Shown piece after piece: positions 1-4,914 of a DNA stretch of 5,779 nucleotides. This DNA is from Gammaproteobacteria bacterium RIFCSPHIGHO2_12_FULL_37_14 (lineage in GTDB: Bacteria; Pseudomonadota; Gammaproteobacteria; DSM-16500), in assembly GCA_001801485.1 (NCBI GenBank), contig MGXV01000004.1, forward strand, positions 1-5,779. The letters run 5' to 3'. How positions within the stretch are numbered: the first letter of the stretch is position 1; each line of letters begins with the position of its first letter. Below the pieces are notes generated by a model. It searched no databases. It saw nothing but the letters and a program-made list of their open reading frames with translations, and was not told the origin of the DNA. A program made the position numbers and the translations under genes.

Positions 1-1174
1 CAGGCAGGTGAGATTTTAATTTTTGCATTTTTTCATTTAATGCCTTTATTTCTGGTGATAACGGTGGATTTGGCAATGAGATCGCTGTATTTTTTACGAG
101 ATCAATAATAGCTTCCATATGCAAAAATGAATCTTCACCATTAATAGATTTTGGAACATCTGCATAAAGTGGTGCTTCTAAAACATACCAAAAATAAAAA
201 AGACTCATCAACATGATTTTGATGGAATATTTTTTTGCCATCAGCTCAATGAGTGTTTTTTCAATACCTGCATTTGCGATAGCAATTTGTTTTTGAAAAT
301 CATTAAATGGTGGACGAACTTGCGCATGCGTTTTTTGTGACAAGGAATGTATTTCACCTAAAAGCGTATCAGCTTCTGCTTGCTCTTTTGCTGCTTCTTG
401 TTCAAATTTGGCGGTCGCAAATGACTCCATCAATTTAAAAATATGTTCTCGATATAAACTAACAAGCGGTAACCCGTACTCAAGATACTGGGTTTTATCC
501 GGTGATTTATTGTCAAGGTGAGAAAAATAGCCTATCAACCACCCTGTTTGAATAGCGAGCTGATTAATGGGGTAATGATCTGAAAGGCCATTTAATTGTT
601 CTCGCCACTCAGCACATTTTTTACCTGAAATATAAAGCATGATTTTTATCAGCATTTCTTGTGAGAAAAATAAATCTTTTTGCTCAGGTGGATTTATGCG
701 TTTAAAGTGGTCTTGTCGATGGTCTTTTAGCTCTTCTAATATATCCATAACCACACGTCCAAGTCGCATTGTTTGCGCAATAATACTGCCTGGTGCTGTT
801 TGGCGAAGCTTTTCCACGTTCTGCTTTTTTAGCTCTGAGCTTTTTATCGTGCTATTGATGGGAAATTGATTAAATTGTTGATAGGCTGTATTTGCTTGAT
901 GTTTAATCAAATCTTTGATGAATGGTTCGAGTTTTTCAGCTTCAGTTACAGTGTGCACTGTCACCGCCGTTCCTAAATAAGCACAAAGATGCGCAACTAA
1001 TAATTCAGGAGTCTGCATTAAACGCTCTTTTATTAGCGCTGTCTTTAAACCCTCTAAAAAATCGCAACAATCTTGCATTGCACCGTGTTCAAGATCAACA
1101 AGCGAAAAAGAAAAATTCTTTTCAATTTTTTTGTAATTCACGTTAGGTAACATTTTTGCTTGATCAGCAATCAT
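1..1174 (-). CDS. Unrecognised mostly helical protein, 3' end cut by window edge
   Basis: This frame stays open on the minus strand from an ATG at 1174 to the left edge. It gives 391 residues with no stop, so the gene is partial at its C-terminal end. An in-frame TGA lies eight codons upstream with no start codon between, so the ATG at 1174 is the first possible start. The ATG at 1153 is an alternative, but neither has a strong Shine-Dalgarno. I do not recognise a family. The protein looks helical and soluble, with no signal peptide. Residues about 247-283 are rich in Ala, Glu, Gln and Lys and could form a coiled coil. Residues about 319-332 form a short aromatic hydrophobic stretch (KIMLMSLFYFWYVL), too short for a confident membrane helix. 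Three hydrophobic helix starts, near residues 58, 203 and 317, are each followed by a polar linker and another helix, which hints at a degenerate internal repeat. The long open frame with sensible composition makes a real gene very likely; the function is unknown. Confidence 0.85.
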   Translation of the reverse strand, partial: MIADQAKMLPNVNYKKIEKNFSFSLVDLEHGAMQDCCDFLEGLKTALIKERLMQTPELLVAHLCAYLGTAVTVHTVTEAEKLEPFIKDLIKHQANTAYQQFNQFPINSTIKSSELKKQNVEKLRQTAPGSIIAQTMRLGRVVMDILEELKDHRQDHFKRINPPEQKDLFFSQEMLIKIMLYISGKKCAEWREQLNGLSDHYPINQLAIQTGWLIGYFSHLDNKSPDKTQYLEYGLPLVSLYREHIFKLMESFATAKFEQEAAKEQAEADTLLGEIHSLSQKTHAQVRPPFNDFQKQIAIANAGIEKTLIELMAKKYSIKIMLMSLFYFWYVLEAPLYADVPKSINGEDSFLHMEAIIDLVKNTAISLPNPPLSPEIKALNEKMQKLKSHLP

Positions 1175-1203
1175 TCTCTTAAGCTCACTTTTTCGTCATT
1201 TTC

Positions 1204-1231
1204 AGCCAATTTATTGCAAGATTAATTGGCT
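1204..1231. repeat. Inverted repeat in the leader (AGCCAATT / AATTGGCT)
   Basis: A perfect 8-bp stem (1204-1211 with 1224-1231) encloses a 12-base loop. It directly adjoins the 19-bp palindrome at 1233-1251 and ends about 30 bases before the ATG at 1174. In the leader RNA it could form a hairpin upstream of the ribosome binding region. No run of T follows it, so it does not look like a terminator. Confidence 0.5.
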
Positions 1232-1232
1232 C

Positions 1233-1251
1233 AATATGTATTCTACATATT
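1233..1251. repeat. 19-bp operator-like palindrome AATATGTATTCTACATATT
   Basis: Two perfect 8-bp half sites flank a 3-base spacer. The site would lie about 12-30 bases downstream of the predicted transcription start for the leftward gene. It could be a DNA operator or, in RNA, a short hairpin. The half sites are AT-rich, which raises the chance of coincidence, but an exact 16-base match is notable. Confidence 0.55.
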
Positions 1252-1269
1252 CGCTAAATTTTCAATTTG

Positions 1270-1298
1270 ATTATATAATTATTCGTTATTAACGATAA
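1270..1298 (-). promoter_or_regulatory. Candidate sigma70-type promoter for the leftward unknown gene
   Basis: Read on the minus strand, a perfect TATAAT (1270-1275) lies 17 bases downstream of TTATCG (1293-1298), which is only a partial match to TTGACA. Transcription would start near 1263 and leave a leader of about 90 bases before the ATG at 1174. The spacer contains most of an inverted repeat (1283-1295). The perfect -10 and ideal spacing support the call. The region is very AT-rich, so a chance match is possible. Confidence 0.45.
1283..1295. repeat. Dyad TCGTTA-T-TAACGA in the promoter spacer
   Basis: This is a perfect 6-bp inverted repeat around one central base. It sits in the spacer of the candidate promoter and overlaps its -35 element, which is where a repressor operator would act. 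No regulator is known for it, and no other exact copy was noticed in the window. Confidence 0.5.
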
Positions 1299-1339
1299 TC
1301 TTTTTGTGACGACATCACGTAATATTTTCAAATAAAACT

Positions 1340-2596
1340 TTATTTCTTTTTTGTCGCAACATTTAAAACGTCTGTCATTAATTTTGCTATATGATCATAT
1401 TGTCCAGAACTGTTGACTGAAATTGCAATCAAGATGTTGTTATTTGGAACCCAGTTATAAATCGAACGAAAACCAGAAATTTCACCCTCGTATCTCCAAA
1501 TAAGTCCGAGCGTCTTGTTATAGTTAACTGAAACCCCCAAACCATAACACATTTCTTTTGTACACTTAGATAATTCGGAAATTGAGTTCCCATTTTTGAC
1601 ATTAATATAATATTTATTTTTTAAAATCATTGTTAAATTTTTTGTCAGAATTTCATTGTTAAATAATTTAAATACTGCATTTGTCATATTTTCTGTATTA
1701 CCGATTAAACCACCTGCTCCAAGAGCACCCGACCATTGTAAAGTATTCAATGTGTCGAATCCGTTTTGAATACCTTTTTGCTTCATTTTCAAGGACATTG
1801 TTTCCGGATAATAAAAATAACCATGCATCATTTTATTTAAATATTTTCCAGGACGTTCATGGGGGATATAATAAGCGGTAATTCCAGAATTTTTGAATAA
1901 TTCATGCATTTGATTTTCAAGTGATTCATGTTTTGCTTTTTCAGCAATCATGCCCGCAATAATATAATTAGTATTAGAATATGACCAATGTGATCCCGGA
2001 GAAAAGCATTCTCTTGCGCCACAATGACCGCTACGAGCATGCTCCGCTGCAACAAATACTATTTCATTTGCTTTCCAGTTTTTTTCAAACATGCCATTTT
2101 TAGTATTAAACACCTTACCACTCGGCGTACTCGGTATACCACTTGTCATATTGAGCAATTGAAAAATTTTAATTGACGCCCATTTCATTGGCCAAATTGA
2201 TTTTTTATTTTTATCAGAAATAAATTTTTCAGGAAACCAATGTTGTAGCGTTTGATTTAAATTTAATTTTCCCTGTTCCTGTAATTGTAAAATAATCGCC
2301 GTTGTAAATTCCTTAGTGATACTGCCCCACGCAAACAAATTTTCTGACGTCGCAGGTGTTTTAATATAATGTCCAATAGTGCCAGCAACATAGGTTTTCA
2401 TCTTCGAATTTTGCAATATGGATAATTGAATTCCAGAAATACCTTCTCCTTGTTCGCTCGCATCAGTCGTTGAATATTTTTCAACGTACTGATTCACTAA
2501 ATCCTGTATTTGATCGTTTTGAGTGCTTGAGAATACAGAACAACTAACTGTAATCGAAAAAACAAAAAGTAAGTTTTTTAAATGCATAGTTTTCAT
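1340..2596 (-). CDS. Exported beta-lactamase-family serine hydrolase (class C / DD-peptidase fold)
   Basis: The 418-residue protein begins with a signal peptide: Lys2 and Lys7, a hydrophobic core over about residues 8-22, and likely cleavage near residues 23-25. It should therefore act in the periplasm or at the envelope. The catalytic SxxK motif is Ser92-Ile-Thr-Lys95 and the YxN motif is Tyr206-Ser-Asn208. The family's 'GAGGL' stretch is at about residues 293-297. These place it among penicillin-binding-protein-like serine hydrolases, which cut peptidoglycan stem peptides, beta-lactams, D-amino peptides or esters; the substrate cannot be told. The third motif, normally KTG or HTG before a Gly-Phe, reads Tyr369-Glu-Gly371 followed by Gly375-Phe376. 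Two C-x4-C pairs (Cys192/Cys197 and Cys345/Cys350) could form disulfides. Cys19 is not in a good lipobox. A strong AGAGGAAG site supports the start at 2596; Met4 is an alternative. The gene has very AT-rich patches compared with the thioesterase gene upstream. Length is normal for the family. Confidence 0.92.
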   Translation of the reverse strand: MKTMHLKNLLFVFSITVSCSVFSSTQNDQIQDLVNQYVEKYSTTDASEQGEGISGIQLSILQNSKMKTYVAGTIGHYIKTPATSENLFAWGSITKEFTTAIILQLQEQGKLNLNQTLQHWFPEKFISDKNKKSIWPMKWASIKIFQLLNMTSGIPSTPSGKVFNTKNGMFEKNWKANEIVFVAAEHARSGHCGARECFSPGSHWSYSNTNYIIAGMIAEKAKHESLENQMHELFKNSGITAYYIPHERPGKYLNKMMHGYFYYPETMSLKMKQKGIQNGFDTLNTLQWSGALGAGGLIGNTENMTNAVFKLFNNEILTKNLTMILKNKYYINVKNGNSISELSKCTKEMCYGLGVSVNYNKTLGLIWRYEGEISGFRSIYNWVPNNNILIAISVNSSGQYDHIAKLMTDVLNVATKKK

Positions 2597-2600
2597 ACAT

Positions 2601-2608
2601 CTTCCTCT
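2601..2608 (-). promoter_or_regulatory. Ribosome binding site of the serine hydrolase gene
   Basis: On the minus strand the sequence AGAGGAAG ends four bases before the ATG at 2596, with its AGGA core about six bases upstream. This good Shine-Dalgarno match decides the start in favour of Met1 over Met4. The 76-bp gap to the thioesterase gene also has a weak promoter-like pair, TTGGGA and TAAATA at a 17-base spacing. Whether the gene has its own promoter or is read through from the thioesterase gene is open. Confidence 0.7.
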
Positions 2609-2672
2609 TTTTCAAAATTCTTTATTTATTTTCTGAAGACTGTTTTCCCAATCCTTTGCGCCATTCATTTTG

Positions 2673-3176
2673 TTATTCATGCGCTGTTTTCGCCAAATGT
2701 CCCACATCCACACGAACAAAAACGGAATCTCCAAGAACGGTCAACGTATCGCCAGCATACACTTCACATAACACGCGTGTTTTTCTCGCAATCTCACCTT
2801 CAACACGTGCTTTGAGTGTGAGCGGAACACCCATTGGCGTTGGCTTGATATATTTCACATTGAGCGTACCTGTTACACAATCAATACGTGGTAATGTGCC
2901 TGGCTCACGACCTTCAGCGCGATAATGATACGCCATCACCGTCCAATTTGAATGGCAATCAACCAAACAACTGATCAGTCCGCCATAAACAAGTGACGGC
3001 CAACCAATATAACGTGAATCAGGTATGTGCGTCATAATGACGTGAACGTTATCAACATCCCAATAACTTTTAATTTGCAAACCATTTATATTTTTCTGTC
3101 CGCAGCCAAAGCAAACTCCATCTGGCGCAGCAAGTTCTTGAAGTGAGTGTTGATTAAATATTTTCGTTTCAGTCAT
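2673..3176 (-). CDS. PaaI-type hotdog-fold thioesterase
   Basis: The 167-residue protein has the pattern of the PaaI/4HBT hotdog superfamily, cytoplasmic enzymes that usually hydrolyse acyl-CoA thioesters. The N-terminal motif Cys22-Phe-Gly-Cys25 followed by Asn-Gly-Leu (31-33) is common in this group. Residues 64-75 hold Tyr-Gly-Gly, then Val-Asp73-Cys-His75 at the start of the long central helix; Asp73 is the expected catalytic acid, in a 'DCH' form seen in some PaaI-family members. Strand motifs TGTLNVKYIKPTPMG (102-116) and RKTRVLCEVYAG (131-142) complete the fold. The length matches a single hotdog domain, which normally works as a dimer or tetramer. The ATG at 3176 is the only ordinary start: the frame upstream is open only to a TAA 13 codons away and has no ATG, GTG or TTG. 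No clear Shine-Dalgarno precedes it. The gene is divergent from the phosphate transporter. Substrate is unknown. Confidence 0.9.
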   Translation of the reverse strand: MTETKIFNQHSLQELAAPDGVCFGCGQKNINGLQIKSYWDVDNVHVIMTHIPDSRYIGWPSLVYGGLISCLVDCHSNWTVMAYHYRAEGREPGTLPRIDCVTGTLNVKYIKPTPMGVPLTLKARVEGEIARKTRVLCEVYAGDTLTVLGDSVFVRVDVGHLAKTAHE

Positions 3177-3245
3177 AAAATCATCATCGATTATTAATTT
3201 ACTTTTAGCCGATTATTTTAGTTCATTTTGAAATCAAAGCATATT

Positions 3246-3278
3246 GAAAACTGCGGAAAACTGCGGAAAACTGCGGAA
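3246..3278. repeat. Tandem repeat: three exact copies of GAAAACTGCG plus GAA
   Basis: Exact 10-bp units lie at 3246-3255, 3256-3265 and 3266-3275, followed by a partial GAA. The period is close to one helical turn, so a protein bound to each unit would sit on the same DNA face. The array is about 140 bases upstream of the transporter start and 70 bases upstream of the thioesterase start. It could be a regulator array or a product of replication slippage. Copy number may vary between strains. Confidence 0.95.
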
Positions 3279-3281
3279 TAG

Positions 3282-3291
3282 AGTGTACACT
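3282..3291. repeat. Palindrome AGTGTACACT next to the tandem repeat
   Basis: This is a perfect, uninterrupted 10-bp palindrome that starts three bases after the tandem repeat array ends. Its GC content is higher than the surrounding DNA. It could be part of the same binding region. No regulator can be named. Confidence 0.5.
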
Positions 3292-3345
3292 TTATGACGG
3301 ATATGCGATTGAGCTAACGACTCGTCAACGCAATGCTATCAATTA

Positions 3346-3375
3346 TTTTGTCATTTTGTCACAAAACCGTAACAT
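3346..3375 (+). promoter_or_regulatory. Candidate promoter of the transporter gene with doubled TTTTGTCA
   Basis: TTTTGTCA occurs twice in direct succession (3346-3353 and 3354-3361). The first copy supplies a -35-like TTGTCA (3348-3353), 16 bases upstream of TAACAT (3370-3375), a fair -10. This would start transcription near 3382 and give a short leader before the ATG at 3418. An alternative -10 is CATTAT at 3373-3378. The TGTCA repeat recalls half sites of PhoB boxes, but PhoB half sites repeat every 11 bases and these repeat every 8. Confidence 0.4.
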
Positions 3376-3386
3376 TATTTTGTTAC
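3369..3386. repeat. 18-bp dyad GTAACA-N6-TGTTAC over the promoter
   Basis: Two perfect 6-bp half sites flank six bases. The dyad overlaps the candidate -10 and start point of the transporter promoter, so it is well placed to act as a repressor operator. Its spacing is two bases longer than that of a TyrR box, which it otherwise resembles. Confidence 0.5.
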
Positions 3387-3406
3387 ACTCTGCTGTCGCA
3401 AAAATC

Positions 3407-3414
3407 AAAGGTGG
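3407..3414 (+). promoter_or_regulatory. Ribosome binding site of the transporter gene
   Basis: AAAGGTGG carries an AGG core six bases before the ATG at 3418. This is a good Shine-Dalgarno site and supports that start. Confidence 0.75.
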
Positions 3415-3417
3415 CTT

Positions 3418-4755
3418 ATGAATAATTCTGCTGTAGCGAATGTTGAAGAAATTGCATTAAGCAAATTTCATGCAAAAATGGTTTTGACAGCGGGTATCGG
3501 ATTTTTTACAGACGCCTACGACCTTTTTGTCATCAGTGTTGTAACGAGTATTTTGGGACCAATTTGGCATTTATCAACATTCGATATTGCGCTATTAAAT
3601 GGTTCAGCATTAGCTGCAGCAGCATTAGGCGCTTTGTGTTTTAGCTTTTTCTCAGATCGTTATGGTCGTAAAAAGTTATACGGTTTTGAAGTGTTGATTT
3701 TATTTTGTGGTGCGATATTGTCGGCGTTCGCCACGAATTTTATTTTTTTATTAATCTCACGTGTGATTGTGGGATTTGGTATTGGCGGTGATTATCCGTC
3801 GAGTGCCGTTGTGATAAGTGAAAATTCAACACGAAAAAATCGCGGATTTTTGGTGTTATTGGTATTTGCGATGCAAGCGGTGGGATTTGTGGTGGGTCCT
3901 TTTTTAGCATCTTTGTTATTGGCAACGCATATTCCGCACGCAATGATTTGGCGAATTTTATTGGGATTGGGCGCAATTCCCGCGGCATCTGTTTTTTATC
4001 TACGTCGTAATATTCAAGAATCTGCACATTATGTGAAAAGCAAACAATCAGCGCCCGTCGAAGTGAGTCGCGTGGTGCGTGATATCGCATTGCCAAAAAT
4101 CGGCGTGAGCGCCTATGACAAACAACCCAACCGTCCTTCATTGTTGACTAAGAAATGGTTTTTATATTTATTAGGCACAGCGGGCGCGTGGTTTTTATTT
4201 GATATCGCATTTTATGGTAACGCAGTGTCGTCAATGATGATTATCAATGCGATTCATCCCAACGCTTCTTTGTTAACACACACATTAATTGTCGGGTTTA
4301 TATTTTTAATTTTTGCAGTGCCAGGTTATGCATTGGCTGCTAAATATGTTGATAAAATAGGACGAAAACCATTGCAATATTTGGGGTTTTTTATGATGGC
4401 GTTGACGTATGGTTTAATTGCATTAATCCCTAATATAAATCATTTAATTCCGCTTTTGATCGGATTGTTTGGTCTAAGCTTTTTCTTTTCTAATTTTGGA
4501 CCCAACACAACGACGTTTTTAATCCCCTCTGAAATTTATCCGGCAAGTATTCGTGCGCGTGCGCATGGTATTTCTGCTGCGGTTGGAAAAGTGGGTGCAT
4601 TTGCTGGTGTATTCGTACTACCGTTTTTATTAAAGAAAATCGGCGTTTATTCCATGATGGGTGTGATGGGGATCGTATCATTTCTGGGAATTTTTGTGAC
4701 GATGTTTTTGCCGGAGATGAAAAACAAATCGTTGAGTGAGACGGAGCAAGGATAA
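3418..4755 (+). CDS. Phosphate:H+ symporter-type MFS transporter (PHS family, Pho84-like)
   Basis: This 445-residue inner-membrane protein has about 12 hydrophobic segments, split by a central cytoplasmic loop at about residues 196-246. MFS motif A is present in both halves, at Asp80-Arg-Tyr-Gly-Arg-Lys and Asp312-Lys-Ile-Gly-Arg-Lys. PHS-family signatures are clear: FFTDAYDLF (29-37), GIGGDYPSSA (121-130) and NFGPNTTTFLIP (359-370), then HGISAAVGKVGA (383-394). Compared from memory with the fungal phosphate transporter PiPT, Tyr126, Gln153, Trp258, Asp262, Tyr266, Asn363 and Lys391 match Tyr150, Gln177, Trp320, Asp324, Tyr328, Asn431 and Lys459. Local spacings are the same (27 between Tyr and Gln, 4 and 4 in helix 7, 28 between Asn and Lys). 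Import of inorganic phosphate with protons is therefore the best reading. Related aromatic-acid or sugar MFS carriers lack this set. The gene is complete, divergent from the thioesterase gene and convergent with the recombinase gene. Confidence 0.9.
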   Translation: MNNSAVANVEEIALSKFHAKMVLTAGIGFFTDAYDLFVISVVTSILGPIWHLSTFDIALLNGSALAAAALGALCFSFFSDRYGRKKLYGFEVLILFCGAILSAFATNFIFLLISRVIVGFGIGGDYPSSAVVISENSTRKNRGFLVLLVFAMQAVGFVVGPFLASLLLATHIPHAMIWRILLGLGAIPAASVFYLRRNIQESAHYVKSKQSAPVEVSRVVRDIALPKIGVSAYDKQPNRPSLLTKKWFLYLLGTAGAWFLFDIAFYGNAVSSMMIINAIHPNASLLTHTLIVGFIFLIFAVPGYALAAKYVDKIGRKPLQYLGFFMMALTYGLIALIPNINHLIPLLIGLFGLSFFFSNFGPNTTTFLIPSEIYPASIRARAHGISAAVGKVGAFAGVFVLPFLLKKIGVYSMMGVMGIVSFLGIFVTMFLPEMKNKSLSETEQG

Positions 4756-4914
4756 CGCCATTCTCACTAGTAATTTCAGAATATTCAAAATTTCTTCATC
4801 TGAAAATGTAATCTCGATCATTGCAGCATTCCATGCAAAATAAATCGAGAATTGTAATTGTGTTCACGAAAAAATCAATCTGCTAAACCTCGAATTGTGA
4901 CTGTGCGGGGTATA
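4756..4914. other. Convergent intergenic region, no gene found
   Basis: These 159 bases lie between the ends of the transporter and recombinase genes. I found no convincing small gene and no classical terminator with a GC-rich stem and T-run. There is a 7-bp inverted repeat (4774-4780 with 4799-4805, 18-base loop), a nested inverted repeat at 4812-4850, and an imperfect 14-base direct repeat (4849-4862 and 4892-4905, 12 of 14 identical). One of the inverted repeats may act as a weak bidirectional terminator. Confidence 0.6.
4812..4850. repeat. Nested inverted repeat between convergent genes
   Basis: An outer perfect stem TCTCGAT/ATCGAGA (4812-4818 with 4844-4850) encloses an inner stem TTGCA/TGCAA (4821-4825 with 4834-4838) and an 8-base loop. 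The internal loop between the stems is two bases on one side and five on the other. It could end transcription from either side, but no T-run follows on either strand, so that role is uncertain. Confidence 0.45.

Larger units (their letters stand above)
3177..3417. promoter_or_regulatory. Divergent regulatory region between thioesterase and phosphate transporter genes
   Basis: No gene was found in these 241 bases. The region must carry the start signals for both flanking genes. It is dense in repeated structure, listed separately: a 10-bp tandem repeat, a 10-bp palindrome, a doubled TTTTGTCA and an 18-bp dyad. For the leftward thioesterase gene only a weak promoter candidate is visible, TTGATT followed after 16 bases by TAATCG at about 3205-3235 on the minus strand. 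Shared control of both genes is possible but is inference. Confidence 0.7.

Noticed and set aside
639..1146. Two plus-strand open frames of about 75 codons
   Set aside because: Both lie opposite the long continuous leftward frame that runs to the left edge, which is the better coding candidate.
1185..1199. Upstream mini-frame of four codons plus stop before the leftward unknown gene
   Set aside because: An ATG and in-phase stop this short are expected by chance, and no Shine-Dalgarno supports it.
1301..1320. Terminator hairpin after the serine hydrolase gene
   Set aside because: The only nearby stem, GTGA/TCAC, is four base pairs and no T-run follows on the minus strand.
2538..2596. Lipoprotein signal at Cys19 of the serine hydrolase
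   Set aside because: The residues before the cysteine are Thr-Val-Ser, lacking Leu/Val/Ile at the -3 position, so ordinary signal peptidase cleavage is more likely.
3246..3278. CRISPR-like or plasmid-origin iteron array
   Set aside because: The units are only 10 bp and directly abutting, with no spacers, and no cas or replication initiator gene is nearby.
3346..3361. Canonical Pho box
   Set aside because: The two TGTCA copies are 8 bases apart, not 11, so the PhoB arrangement is not met.
3369..3386. TyrR box
   Set aside because: The half sites resemble it, but the G-to-C span is 18 bases instead of 16 and no aromatic amino acid gene is present.
3740..4141. Open frame of 133 codons on the minus strand
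   Set aside because: It lies wholly opposite the transporter gene, which has clear family motifs; the minus-strand translation shows no recognisable domain.
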